Positions 1-12,430 of a stretch of 64,000 nt of DNA are shown here, one piece after another. The notes under the pieces are model-generated. The model had not been told where the DNA came from. It did no database searches and saw nothing but the letters and a program-made list of their open reading frames with translations. The stretch's first letter is position 1; every line of letters starts with the position of its first letter. The stretch covers positions 22,233,577-22,297,576 of the forward strand of contig NC_084462.1 of the NCBI RefSeq assembly GCF_027409185.1, in the 5' to 3' direction. The DNA comes from Cynocephalus volans (taxonomy: Eukaryota > Chordata > Mammalia > Dermoptera > Cynocephalidae). Made by a program: the position numbers and the translations under genes.

Positions 1-1305
1 AGTCTCCTAAAAATATATATATTTGCATACAGTGTATTAGCCCCTGTGCTGAATACTTTCCATACATTATCTTGTTTACGTGATGTCATTTCTTCTCGTA
101 AGATGGGACAATCACAATATCTCTCTACCAGGCTTTTGGTGGAGTGATCATGAGATAATGCTCTACAGCTGCTCCTGGCCTCAGGCAATTTACAGTCCAG
201 CTGGGCAGATAAGATGCTCACAAGAACAGGTGATTACTCAGTGGTCTTCAGTGCAAGGTGAGGAACTTATTATGTCCTGGACACCACCAGAGGATTAGCT
301 GACAGGGCCCCCCACAGGAGTCTGGAGGAAGAGGAAGGATGTCCTTTGGTGGGAGGGGTCGGGGAAAGCTTCTGGGAAGAGGTAGCAGTGGAACCGGGCG
401 AGACAAGGTTCCCTCACCTGAGTATTATCCTGCAGAAGCCTTTTCTCTCTTCCACGTGAGAGCTCTGCAAGGCTGACCCTCATTCCCCACATCTCAGGCA
501 TAGCCTCGTGAACGTGGCTGCCAGGCAGGGGTCAACCTTATCCATCTCTGTTTTCCTAGCATGGCGCTAAGTATTTACAGAGTGAGTGCCATATTTTTTC
601 ATTCCTTGAAGGGACCACAAGAAGGGTCTTCATAAATGCAGGAGTATTCAGTTGTTCTCTGAAGCTTTTTTTCTGATTTGTCCCCATGGGGCCAGCTACC
701 CAACTCAAAGCCAGACCCAAGTGAACTAATGGCCCCTGGGTCACTCAAACACCACTCCTTAGGAGAGCCTCTCATCCTGCTAAGTCCTCCGTCCTGGGAA
801 GGTTCTCCCTGAAACCTCTCGTTATACAAAACTCCCCAGAGCATTATCCAGGCTGACTGGGGAGTGGCCCAGGGTGCAGTGGAGTTTGGATTCAATTCCA
901 CCTCTGGTTCACGCTCTCATAAGTAATTGGCCTAGAAGGATTGCAAGCCCAATGACATCTCGTATAATGGAGAACTCCGGAAATAATTATATGATTGGGT
1001 GAACGAATGAATAATGGAGATACTTGTCTATATTGTTGTCTGTTCCCTTGCTTTAAAGGGCTGCAAAGTTGGAACCCAAACATTGGGCAGACCCAGTCTG
1101 CCAAAACATTGGGAGCTTTGGGAGCTTTGTGAGCAGAGTGTTGCATTGTGACCTGAGTCATTATGGACATTGCTGTATAATAAAGTTTATCTGGTCTTTG
1201 TCCCTGGTTCCTGGAAAGGAACTTCTAAAACCCTTCTGGGATTTCCCAAGAAATAAGAGTATCTTTGTAATTCATGAGCCCCTTGAATCTTACCTGAGTT
1301 TATGC
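1..1305. other. Intergenic, nothing recognised
   Basis: I see no gene, RNA or clear repeat here. The short open frames are scattered on both strands and resemble no protein I know. Composition is ordinary for mammalian intergenic DNA. Confidence 0.5.
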
Positions 1306-1910
1306 TAACAGGATGGCTCAGGATAGGGGCTGGTCACACCAGTAAGACCAGCCAAGTGATTAGAGGGTCGGGGCTTTGAGCCATGTGATATCAGCCCTAC
1401 TTCCAAGGAGGGGAGAGGGCTGGAGATTGAGTTCAATCACGTGACCAATGATTCGATCCATCATGCCTACGTAATAAAACCCCAATAAAAACTCTGCACA
1501 CCAGTGCTCGGGTGAGATCGTGGTTGGTGAAGACAGCCATGTGCTGGGAGGGTGACATTCCCTGAGTCCATGGCGACAGGCACAGAAACTGTGTATTCAG
1601 ACCCTATCAGACCTTGTGCTATGGGTCTCTTCTTTTGGCTGGTCTTGATCTGTATCCTTTATAATAAAAAATTAAGTATAGCATTTCCCTGAGTTCTGTG
1701 AGTCATTGTAGTGAAATCTCGAACCGAAGGGGGTTGTGGAAACCCTGACTTTTTAGTCAGTTCGTCAGAAGTGTGGCTGATGTCTGAAGTGGGCCAGTCT
1801 TAGGGAGCCCTTAACTTGTGGGGTCTGCAGTAACTCCAGGTGGTTTGTGCCCAAACTGAATTGCTGTACACTGTTGGTTCTCTCTATCCAATGGGAAAAT
1901 ATTCCCACAC
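1306..1910 (+). mobile_element. Solo LTR of an old endogenous retrovirus (ERVL-like, tentative)
   Basis: The segment has LTR-like order: a CCAATGATT stretch, then AATAAA signals near 1473 and 1483, a second AT-rich ATAATAAA block near 1660, and a tail with the gtggaaaccctgactt and tctgaagtgggccagtctt phrases that I associate with class III (ERVL-type) LTRs. The same family appears reversed at about 45164-46183. No gag, pol or env sequence adjoins it, so it is probably a solo LTR. The exact subfamily is not assigned and the edges are approximate. Confidence 0.5.
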
Positions 1911-2519
1911 CCATTCCTAAAAGGATTCAGGAGCTCCTGGATCCTTCTCTCTGCCATTGGAGGCTGGTGTGGCTATAAGGTTTTCTTTTGTACAAGTAAC
2001 CCCCATCCGGGGACAAGTAGCCTTTAGTGGGAACCTTTCTTTACAGCCAGAAAAGACCAATCACCCACTTCTTATGACCATATAGACACTCCAAAGCCAC
2101 AGAGCCAACCAGGAACCAAAGGCATCATTGAATACAAAGATTGCAGTTCCAGGCACATGCACCAAAATTATCTTTCCCCAGTGACAGAGGAACTCTGGGG
2201 GGGTCTCCTGGGTTCTCCATTGTGTCTTGGGTGACTATGTGATGTACCCCTCATGCATAGCCTGTAGGGAAGTGAAAGTCCCACCCTTGCAACCAAAGTC
2301 TTTATGCAGCCTGCTGATGGGTGGAGTTCCTGGCAGTGATATATTTGTAGAGTCTCTACTTTACCCAGTGATCTGCCTTGGCAGCCACTGAGATCTCAGA
2401 TCTCACAGAGATTTGAGACTTTGTCACCTGCAGTACCAACAAAGTCCTGCTCTCTTTATGTGGCTAAAAATATACAACGTCCAGACTCGGCTCAGTCGTG
2501 CTCTGTCTACATGGCATTT
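1911..2519. other. Intergenic, nothing recognised
   Basis: No coding exon, RNA gene or confident repeat is visible between the LTR and the U6-derived insertion. Confidence 0.45.
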
Positions 2520-2574
2520 AAAACACCTCTGCCTGTGCTCGCTTCGGCAGCACATATACTAAAACACCTCTGCC
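2520..2574 (+). pseudogene. U6 snRNA 5'-fragment retropseudogene with target-site duplication
   Basis: Positions 2535-2560 match the first ~26 nt of U6 spliceosomal RNA (GTGCTCGCTTCGGCAG followed by CACATATACT). This piece is flanked by a perfect 14-bp direct repeat, AAAACACCTCTGCC, at 2520-2533 and 2561-2574. The site reads TT|AAAA on the + strand, the usual L1 endonuclease target. U6 itself continues with AAAA at this point, so the truncation falls where its internal A-run meets the A-run of the target. It has no poly(A) tail and no promoter and is not a functional U6 gene. It is best explained as a very short L1-mediated insertion primed inside U6 RNA. The U6 identity is from memory but is highly specific. 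Confidence 0.88.
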
Positions 2575-3074
2575 CATGTGGGGTGTTACATGGGCCAGGG
2601 TTCCTGTTAGGAATGTGATCTTCAAAAAAAATCAAAACCAAATCCCGCCACGACAACAAAAAGGTTCATGGAAAAAGTTCAAACTTTGTTCGGGCCGTCC
2701 ACGAATTTCATTTGAAGAGGAAGTGAAATTCTTGATTCCTTTCATCAGTGAGGCCCAGAATTGGGGGAGGGGAGACGCAGGAGAGGAGAGGGTGAGGTTG
2801 TGTAAATGGACTTGAAGAGCTACGTGCACATTTCTGGAGTGTTCCGTACTCCCAGGGCTTACTCATACTCTGAAGGGAACTGCATGGTTTAAGTCAGGGA
2901 TCTAAATCCGTTTGGATGTCTTATTCCCACTCTGTTTTCACAGTTGGCTGAAACAAAACCCACGTCTCCCTCTGCCTGCTGCCTGCAGGGCCCCTCGGTT
3001 GGCTCCTGGCTCCCTCCCTCCTTTCCTCTTCACTTTCTTTCTTCCTGACGCATTACAACGTCTGTTTGCCTGAT
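2575..3074. other. Intergenic, nothing recognised
   Basis: No gene or clear repeat is visible. A purine-rich stretch (gggaggggagacgcaggagagg) lies near 2764. Confidence 0.45.
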
Positions 3075-3185
3075 TGCCATCCTAGAATAGAAGTAGGCAG
3101 GGATCTGGTCTGTCTTTCCTCCGTTGCACCTCCAGACCTGGTGTGTTGCCAGCACATGGTAGGAGCCTAATACATATTTGCTTAC
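3075..3185 (+). mobile_element. LINE-2 3' end fragment
   Basis: The pattern of ggcagggatctggtctgtc, then cacctccagacc, then gccagcacatggtaggagcctaatacatatttg follows the 3' end of L2 in sense orientation, where the consensus reads roughly GGCAGGGACTGTGTC, then GCCTGGCACATAGTAGG. It is diverged and partial. Confidence 0.55.
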
Positions 3186-3519
3186 TGTACAAGGGAATTT
3201 CCTAACTGGCCAGGCCCTCTTTTACCTGCCTTGGCATGAATCTTTGAGGTGTCCTGGGCCTGGCATGCCCACACCCTCTTCCTTGACTTGCAGATGTCCT
3301 TCCTTGTGCGTCTCCCACCCAGCTCGGCCTCCGTAGTGCCACGCTCAAAGAGGAGATCAGTGACTATTGGAAAAACATCAGCCACCCCAGGCCCACCAAG
3401 TGGGTCTCATGGCAAGCTCGCCTTTCTCTGTTAAAGACTTAGCATGTATCGAACGTGCTGTGATAAGTTCTTTTTGTTATTACTTGAATGTGAATGAAGC
3501 TGCTGCCAGTTGAAGACCC
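3186..3519. other. Intergenic sequence upstream of a poly(A) run
   Basis: No gene is recognised. The stretch ends directly in a 25-nt poly(A), so a retroposed origin is possible, but no AATAAA lies just upstream and I found no target-site duplication. Confidence 0.3.
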
Positions 3520-3544
3520 AAAAAAAAAAAAAAAAAAAAAAAAA
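3520..3544 (+). repeat. Poly(A) run of 25 nt
   Basis: An uninterrupted run of 25 A, preceded by gttgaagaccc and followed by tctgtgcttc. It could be the tail of an unrecognised retrocopy or a simple A-tract. Confidence 0.9.
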
Positions 3545-6500
3545 TCTGTGCTTCATTTAGTGGAAAAAAGAATCCAATAACAGGGAACTGAGCCATTTGC
3601 ACATCCAGATCCTTTTACCACAAATGGCTTAAGTGCCCAGACATGCCACTGTTCCCCTGCTAAATGGACTTGGTTCCGGAGCCAAATGGAATTCCAGGCG
3701 GCAGGGGACAGAGCTCTCTCTGGCTTCTTGGAAGCATGGTCATTGATGAGACTTGATGTTTGGCCGCGACTGCAACTGACTAGGGACCTTGTAATTGCTC
3801 ATCAGAGTCTGTGGCAGGGGGCCAGCGGCCAGAGCTCGGAGGCGCAAGCTCCCTGCAGAGGCAGGCGCAGGTGCTGGCAGGCGCAGGCTGGGCAGGCCAC
3901 TGGCAGAGGAGAACACTGCTGTCGGGTTGAGGACGTGTTCTGAAACACACCTCCCCACTCTGTCTTCGGATCTTCCTTTTTTTGGTGGGTGGGTAGGGGT
4001 GGCGAGAGGGCAAATAACCTTTGTGACTGAAAAGCCCTGCTGTGATTTCCTGCCTCCAGCAGAGGGGGGATGAATCCCTGCTTGTGGTAAGGTAGGCAAG
4101 ATCTCACCTCTTGGAGCCTGTCCGGTTGTCTATAAACTTGGAGGAGAGTAGTCTCTCTCTTTCTAGGTGTCTGTGTCCAGGCGACTGGTCGTCTGCAGGT
4201 TGGGCATGCATGGCCGGCTTTCCCTGGGCCTCGCTAGCCCAAAGCATTGATTCATCCGCGATTCCAGCCATCTGCACCTATTTTGCACAAAATACAACTT
4301 TTCATTAAATTAGCAAGAATGGCATGATAATAACTGGGGGCTAATATCTGCACAATACATCAAAAGGTTGGAAAGTTTAGAGAAGGGCAAATTTGGAGGC
4401 ACGACTGGGACGTCTTAAACCAAACCGCTGTCACTTGCTGCTGTCCCCAGCATTCCTTGCGCTCTCCCACCCGTGTCTCAGGGAATGTGCCGGTGAACTG
4501 CTCACCAAGCTGCCGTCTACAGCTCTCCAAAGCCTTGACTCTTTCAGCTGCTCCGGGTTTCAGAGCCTTGATTATATACCTGGACTCCCCAAGGGCAGCG
4601 GGACCCCCTGACTGACCTTTCCTAGCAGGAGGAGTGCCTGGAGGTTTTACACAAGATTAGCTCGAGATGACATAGGGTTGCTTTAGTTCCCACAGTCTGC
4701 AAACTTCCTGGAAAAGTGCAAAGCCAGCCTCTGACCCAAACGTGCGGACACAGGCCACTTCCCTCTTCTTCTTTAAGGAAACAAAATCATCTTTTCTTTA
4801 GAGCATCATGAATATTTCAGACACAAGAACCCAGCAACTTCTCCTGCACGGTGCCTGGGTTCGCTTATGGTGCTTTCTGGCTGCTAAGAGTCTCCACTGT
4901 GAAATTGCAGCCTCTCATCCAGGAGCCGTTTTCTTTACACTCAGAAGCACCCAGGGCCTGGACCTCTCAAGCTGTACTCTCCACCGTATGATCTAGGGAC
5001 TAGTTCATACTAAGTCACTAAAGGCTGACAGTTGCTGCAGTGCCTTGACCTCCCTAGAAAATATGATTTGAATAGAGATTTTTACTAGAATAGAAGAGTA
5101 GTGACTGGGGTACCACTGTGGGCATTGGGGAGATGTTTTGGATAGAAATTTTGCAACAGTTCATGGTGGCCTGGCTGTCACAGGCCACAGAACAGGGAAG
5201 AAAGTTCATTTATGGAGGTCCTGCTGGGACTTCAGATCTCTCTGTGTCTCAGTCTGCTTTTTATCTCCCTTTCATTCGCTGTTTTCTGCATGCAGCTTGT
5301 ATCTTTGGAGGTAAGAGGCCCATTCCTTGTAGGCAGGGAGGGGCTGTGCAGCCTTTCCAAGCCTCAGGAGAACAGGCACAAGGTGAACACTGGGTGGGGA
5401 AATGGGTCCCATGAGAAGAGGCTCCAGGAAGAAGAGGTGATGTCCCTCATTGAGCCATCTCGTGCCATGCACTGTGTGAGGGAAGGAGTGGGGAACAGAG
5501 AGAGAAAGACAGGCGCATTGTCCTCAAGGCTCGGCATTATCCTGCTAAGTGGGAGGAGGCCGTGTAGAGAGGGCTAAGCAGAACTCCTGCTTTGGGGTTG
5601 CAGTGGATTTGCCCACTTCTGGGGCAGCCGAATCACTCCAACAGGGTCTTTCTAGTGGGCGCTGCCAATCATAGCAACTTAGCTCAGGGAATGGTCCCAG
5701 GGGTGGGCACATGACCTCAGCCAGGCCAACTGGAGTGCTTCCATGGGATTTTAAGTTTGGAGCCAGAGCAGGAGTATTCCTTCCTCCTGGGCTGCTAAGC
5801 TGTGAGAATGTGAGTTCAGAGCTACCCCTGGCTGAGCTTCTTTCTTTTCCCAAGGAAAAAACCATCAGCAATGGGACAGGGAGAAACTGATGTGTGGAGG
5901 AAACAGGAACAAGGAACAGGGAGGGAGGCCCAGCAGTGTTCGAGCCTCCAAAGCCAGCTCCCCATAGCCATGGCGTTTTGGGTGGGGTGGGGAATGTGGA
6001 GGCAGGGGACCAGGAGAGAAGTCTGGCAGAAATTCAGATGTGGTGGTGTGTTAAAAGGTAATTGTGGTTGACAGTAGAGAATGACAATGAAAAATCACCC
6101 AGTGGATTTGTCAGCGAGGATCTCACAATGACCTGGACAGGGCAGCAGAACAGACCACATGACTGTTGACCAACATCTGTCCAGGGGGGCACTTTTTTCT
6201 CATTTGCTGAAGGCAGCATACAGGCTGGCAGTGGCCATGGGGTTCTCCTCAGCCTCTTCCTTCAGTATCACGTACAGAGCAAAGGAGAGATGGAGACTTT
6301 GTCCTCATAGTGTCCAGTCAGGAATTGTGGAATGACCATGTTTACCCTCTCCCCCAACTGCAAGGGTGAGTGACCCCTTTTACTGATAGGGAAACTGATG
6401 CTTGGGAAGACACTGATTTTTGCCTCCTGGTGCAGAGCTCTCACCTCTGCAGGAAACCATTTTCCGGGTTGGACTGAATCTGATAGGACTGTCAGAAAAT

Positions 6501-9500
6501 GAAAACCTGGCTCATCCTGGCTCTGCCACCAAAGGGGATTGACCGGATCATGGATTGAGAAGGTTCAGAGGTAAGCTGGGTTTCAGGGCTGGTTTGATTC
6601 AGCAGCTCAACAATGTTATCAAACACCCTGTTTTCTTTCAGTCTCTGCCTTCCAGGATGGAAGTCTTCCAGCTTTGTCCTTAAGCAACTTCCCTCATGGT
6701 GGCACAAAGGCTGCCAGAGTTCCAACCCTCACAACTGCTACCCTATGTCTTCCTGAAGTTCTTTCAGATAAGCAAGGAAACTTTTTTCTAGGAAGGTTGC
6801 AGCAAATTTTTCTTGCATGTTATTGAACATGTCTTTTCCTGAGGCAACGTCAGGAATACTGTGTGCTGACGGGCTGATTCCTAGGTCACCTGAAACACTA
6901 TGGCATGGGGGATGAGATCACTCTGACTGTCCAGGTGGCCAGAGCTTGCCACATGAGCTTGTGGGCAACTTGCTGAAGCCAGGTGCTTCATGGGAGTCTG
7001 TTGAGTGTTTGAGTGGGGGGTGTTGGTGGGCAGCCAATGGGATGTCCCCCACCCCCAGGGATGTTTGTGGCTTATTTTCTATGTTCACAGGCCTGAAAAA
7101 ACAGGTTTGTGTGTTCGATAAAGCAGCAGAGCCTCTGATTGGATGCACGGATGAGTTTCTGGCTTTTCAGGGAGAGAAGAGGCTCTCAAAGGACTTTGTG
7201 TCCTCGTTGGTTTCTGGAGGATGTTTTTTATAATCCTTGCAGACCTGTGTACAGTCAGGAGATGGAGCCTGCATCAGGGCCTATAATTGCCTAATTAATT
7301 TAGGCACTGGGGGGCCTTGGCAGGTGGGGGGATGGGAAAGTGGGCGGATCTACCTGGGTGCTCTTGGAGCTGGCAGCATCAGGCCCTGGGCAGTCACAGC
7401 TGTAAGACCACCCCCCCAGGTGGGGAGACTCAGACACCCAAAGGCTGAAAATTCAGCCAGAGTGTTTGTCAAGGTGCCCAACTTGGCACCCAACATTCTC
7501 CGACCTGGAGGGCATATCAATACTACTTTTATCAGATGCAGGTGAAGAAAAGGCCATTGGTTAATTCTGACCCTCAGGTGGTTCTGTGCCTTTCTCAGTT
7601 ACTGCCTGGAACTGATTCAAGTTCACTTAGGTCCTGGCTGGGGGAACACCCCCAGCCTCCTCTTGATGGTGGCATTCATTTACCTAACCAGCGTGACTCT
7701 CCAAGCTGTGCTGAGGTGCCAGACCATGTGTGGGGCGCTGTGGGGGCAGAGGTTGGTGATCCCTGCTCATGAGAGTGCAGGGCTGAGTGGGGAAGGGAGA
7801 TGCTACTGAGAGTGAGTCATAGTGCACCTGGTCACCGGCTGTAGGGGACGAGCTCGGGCTTTAGTAGTGCTCATGGTCTGGGCACTGGGCTATGTAAGAG
7901 CGTGGCACATGTGGAAAGTGGAGGTACTGCATGAGGGTACAGGGACAAGTGTTGTGTATGGGGGAAGGGGTGGTGGTAGAAAATGAGGCTATAGGGGTAA
8001 ATTGAGGCTGAACGATAGAGATTTCTTAGTAGAGTAGGAAATGGAGAGCCAAGCCAAGACAGTGGGCGGGTGAGTTTATGGGACCAAATCTGTCTGTCTG
8101 GCTGTAGAGGGTGAGATGCAGCAGGTCAGAAAGGGGGGCGTATAGGTGGCAGGTGAGGAATGGCAGGGAATGAGTCAAGCCTGGGAGGATGGAGCCTGCA
8201 CAGGTCTGATTTCCCATTGAATGTCGTGGTGGCAAGAATCAAGGTTACCTTCAAGGTATTTGTACCTGGTTTGGAGGAAACAGGTGTGAGGAATGGGCTT
8301 GGGTGGGGGAGGTGAAGGTTCAGTGTTGAAGTGCCCATGGGACATCCAGAGAGTGTCCGGAGCAGGGGCTGGAACACAGACACAGCGCAGAGATGGGGAT
8401 GCAGCAGTGGGCACCGCCATCGTTTTTATCACGCACATTCCTTCCAGTCTTTGTTTCCATGAAGGGTGGTTGTAGCTCCCCCAGCACAGGCAGCCTGGGC
8501 TGACGTCCAGCTCCAGCACCCACCAGCTCCATGGCAAGCAACCCAACTCAGACTCCGGCCTGTGACACGGGGTAGTGGGACCTCCCCTACAAGGTTGTCG
8601 AAAACATCAACTGGGAGGGTGATCTCAGCCTCCCACCTGGCATATGCCGTGTGAACAGGACACGTGTACATGCTTAGGGTGGTTATGGTACCATACACAT
8701 CAATTTCTAAACCATGCCACCTTCCAACCCCCCGAGCCAGGATTGATCCTGGTGGGCTGCCTCCATAGAAACCGAGGGAAGCGATGCTTCTGCTGTCCTC
8801 TGAGGGCAGAGTTCTGCTTTGGGGGAATTAATATTTCCCAGGTTGTGATCTCTATGATAGATGCACTGGGCTGCTTCACAAGAGAGCACATAGAGAACAT
8901 AATAAGGTGTCATGGGACTGTCTCCTCCCCTGCTCTTTTTTTGCTCTGAGGGCAGGACACCTGGACACAGGGTCAGGTGGTTTTACATAATGTAATTAAC
9001 TCACACAATGGCTCTGGTTTGCAGAGGATTGTTCTTGAAAGAGGGTTTGGAGGCACCAACCAACACAGTACATGCAGCAATCAGGCACCAACACCCCAAG
9101 CACAATAGTGTTTCAAAGGTAGTGAGCAGCTGCCGGATGCTCATGAACGACAAGCCCCGCTCAGACGTCCAGACACTTCCCTATTTGTCCTGCCTGTGTC
9201 ATATTCTGGTGTTAGACAATGAGATGCATATGTGGGGTCCAGGAGAACAGCTGAGCCAAATCTACTCTGAAGACTTGTTTTCAGTGGAAATAATGAGCAG
9301 AGACAAATAATGAAGATTGTGCCCTTACCACGGGGCTGAGAGGACCCTCAGGACCTGGGGGTCCTACCTCATAGCCTTCGTATGTCCAAAGAGTCAGGAT
9401 CTATTTAGCTGCATCCTCAGTCAGACCTCAAAGGCTGTTCCCAAGAGACCATCCAAAATTCAAGGCATGAACTGGGGATCAGCGGGTAGAATGAGCGGAA

Positions 9501-9769
9501 TTATTCCAATGAAAGATTCAGTTACATCTGGTTTGCTCCTATCAGTTGTATTTCACATAGTTTCTCTGATATCTCATCAGAAGAATACTAAGTAGGGGGG
9601 TTGGCTGAACAACTTTAATAATGCCAACAAAAGAAGAGGAATGCATCTGAGGATCTGTGAGATGCTGGCATGCATTAGGTCACAGAATATTTGGCAGTTT
9701 CTTTGTTTAGCAGCATAATTAACCCCCTGCTGTTTTCTTGGCATTATGCTAATTACTGTGGGGGGCCGC
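3545..9769. other. Long intergenic stretch, nothing firmly recognised
   Basis: About 6.2 kb without a supported exon. GC content is moderate, and frames such as those at 3740-4107 open in several overlapping phases, which is typical of GC-rich noncoding DNA. 9605-9765 is AT-rich with several TAAT cores (see findings). I cannot assign repeats with confidence. Confidence 0.45.
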
Positions 9770-10126
9770 TATGGTTTGAATGTGTTGCCCCAAAAAACAT
9801 GTGTTGGAAATGTAATCCCCAATACAACAGTGTTGGGAGGTGGGGCCTAATGGAAGGTGTTTAGGTCATGAGGACTCTACCCCTCACGAATGGATTAATG
9901 CTGATTATAAAAGGGCTTGAGGCTGTGAGTTCCCTCTTTTGCTCTCTCTCGCCCTCTCTTTGCCCTCCTGACATGGGGTGACACAGCAAGAAGGCCCTCG
10001 TCAAATGACAACCCCTCAGTCTTGGACTTCCCACCCTCCAGAACCGTGAGCCAATAAATTTCTGTTCATTATAAATTAGCCAGTCTTAGGTATTCTGTTA
10101 TAGAAGCAGAGAATGGACTAAGATAG
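9770..10126 (+). mobile_element. MaLR LTR (MST/MLT1-like)
   Basis: The segment starts tatggtttgaatgtgttgcc, continues with the characteristic gtgttgggaggtggggcct and ggtcatgagg and atggattaatg phrases, and ends with the gagccaataaatttc polyadenylation region and agaatggactaagat. This is the sense orientation of the ERVL-MaLR LTR group. No internal region follows, so it is a solo LTR. Confidence 0.75.
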
Positions 10127-10160
10127 AGTCTAAACATAACAGGTGTCCAATAAATGCTCC

Positions 10161-10256
10161 TTGGGTGGATGGGTGGACAGATGGATGGGTGGAAGATTGG
10201 ATGGGCGGATGAGTGGGTGGGTGGATGGTTGGATGGTTGGATGGATGAATGAGTGA
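10161..10256 (+). repeat. (TGGA)n-type tandem repeat
   Basis: An imperfect array of TGGA/TGGG/TGGT units over about 95 bp. It directly follows a short L2-like phrase (gtgtccaataaatgctccttgg), so it probably grew from the 3' end of an L2 copy. Confidence 0.85.
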
Positions 10257-12284
10257 ATGCAGAGTGGGATGTATGTTGTGTCCTCAGTCATCACGGTGGT
10301 TCTTCACGACTTCTTGGTGTGTTGTAATGTATAGAGCATTCTCACTTGCTCGTCTTGTCCGGTCCTCATCGTAAGCCCTTTGGTCGAGTCAACTCTGGTA
10401 TGTGAACATCTGCCTATTCTTCCACAGACACCAGGTGAGGCCTGAGGATTTCCTGGTTCCCCTATGAATAGTATTGCTTTGCTGTGTTTCTGTCCAGTTC
10501 CCTTGGCAGAAGAGTTCAGCCTCAAATACACTTTCTGCCTCAGATAATAGCAGAAGCTTCCATTTTGCTTGGTTTTTTAGATTTAGCCTTCGGTGGAAGA
10601 GTGGGCTGCTTCCCACTTCTGGAGGATTTGTTCCACACTACAGAAAAGCCCAAGATAATACATAGGGAAGGAAGTTCTGGGCAGAGAGACTCAAACTATG
10701 AGTAATTTTTTATGTGAGAAAAGCATGTAACCAGGGACAGCTAATTCCAAGGGTCCTTGCTGAGATATGCCACCAACATCAGAATTGAATTCCAGGTCGA
10801 CTAATTAACCTTGGTTTCCATGACAACCAACAGGGCAAGCCCCATCTGCCCCCAGTCGCAGAAGCATCTCTGCAAGTGGTCTGGGGGAGAGAGAAGAGGC
10901 AGGACTACACTTCTGTGGTCCTGGCCAGGACTGCAGAGGTCCTTTAGGAGGGCAGGGTCCAAAGTGCATTCCTTCCATCCTGATCCTGAACATTGGGAAA
11001 GAGAGCGAGGAAAGTCCCAGAGGAATCCACTAGAGCATGCCAATTCACCTGTGATCCCTGTACGGTCCGGGCGGTTCAGGGCAGGCAGAGGGAACCGAGG
11101 CTGTGGCCAATCCCACCTAAGTATTGTCCACTAATTGTGATGTGCAGGTCACACTGGCTTCATGAATGTCACAGTTCTTGGGTCCTTTGTTCCAGAGGAA
11201 CCCCTAATGGATGGGGTAAGGGAATGGTGTCTTAGCTCTTATTTAAATTTATATATATTTTTAGGTTAGTTCATTTAAGAGATAGCAAAACAAAAGTGTG
11301 CGTGCATTGGGGGGAATCTTTGATCCATAGCAACTGGCCTCAGGCTTGAGACATTGCCAGCTGGCTCAAAATTCCATGCTAATTGACATTTGTCTTTTTC
11401 TCCATGAAGGCTGCCATCTCTGTGTCATTAGGACATTGGATGCTGAGCTACAGTTCCTTTCTGTCAGGGCCAGTCGCTGCAGCAATTATAAAAAACAGTC
11501 AGATAAGGAACTTGCTTTGAAGGCTTAACTAAATTAGTGGGCTAGTCTTGTGACCAGATAGACTCTCCTTTTACTGGCACTGGAAACTTCTCAGGCATCT
11601 TTCTGCACAGAACAAAAGGTGCCTAGGTGTCTTTATTTCTGTCTGATTTCCTTCCCCTCCCCCCAAACACTGGCTTGGTGTTAGGGACGACACACTCGCA
11701 ACAGAAACAAAACGACACCCCTGACAAAGGAAGCTGAGTGTCTCGAAGATGTATCTGAAAGGAGGAGGAGAGGGGCTCATTTTTCCGATTCCATGTTGGC
11801 TGGGGAAGCAATTTAAAAAAAAATGTTCCATCTTCACGCGGCATACGGTTTTGAAGTGTTTGCCCGCAATTACTGCAGTGCTGGGCAGGATGTGGATTAA
11901 CTTGGAAATAGGGAAAAACTTCAGGCAAGGTGGAGGGGACCACTCCTGGCAGGAGGTTAGGGGCACAGTTCCCAGGTAGCAAAGTTAATGGGGATTAATT
12001 AGCTGCCAGAGTGGAATAATCAGCCATGCCCTTGGCAGGCAGCCAGAAGGAAGGCCCGGGGGTCCCTCCCTGCCCTGACAAGTGATTCCTTGGTTCCCAA
12101 GTGTCTGTTATTGTGGCTTTCTCCTTCCAGATAATGGCAGCATTGGTGGGGTGTGTGTGCCTCACAGCATGCAACCCCAAGGGGTCTACTCTATGTGGCT
12201 GGGAGTGGGCCACTGTTTCACAGTCACAGCATCAACCTCCCTCCTGCCGCAGAGGGGACAGTGGAAATGATCCACAGGACAAAA
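10257..12284. other. Intergenic, nothing firmly recognised
   Basis: No coding exon is supported. 11340-11530 and 11990-12140 look compositionally complex and unlike repeats, so they are candidates for conserved noncoding sequence, but conservation cannot be seen from one sequence. Confidence 0.4.
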
Positions 12285-12430
12285 CTAGGTCTCAGCTTCA
12301 CCACTCATTGACTGCTTAGCTTGGGCAGATACTTTAGCCTCAGTGAGCCTCAGTTTTCTCATTCATATAATGGGCACAGTGACGACACCTAAGTAAAGGG
12401 GCAATGAGCATTAAATAAAGTAACAGATGG
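12285..12430 (+). mobile_element. MIR SINE
   Basis: The order gcttgggcagatactttagcctc, then cctcagttttctcattcatataatgggcacag, then gcattaaataaag follows the MIR core: the GGGCAAGTTACTTAACC, CTCAGTTTCCTCATCTGTAAAATGGG and GATTAAATG parts. It is ancient and diverged. Confidence 0.75.

Noticed and set aside
2535-2560. Functional U6 snRNA gene
   Set aside because: Only the first ~26 nt are present, with no U6 promoter (PSE or TATA) and no 3' terminator.
3740-4107. Overlapping open frames on both strands around 3.8-4.1 kb
   Set aside because: Several frames are open at once, with no domain and no good splice sites, which is typical of moderately GC-rich noncoding DNA.
10161-10256. CRISPR-like array
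   Set aside because: It is a simple TGGA microsatellite in a mammalian genome, with no spacers.
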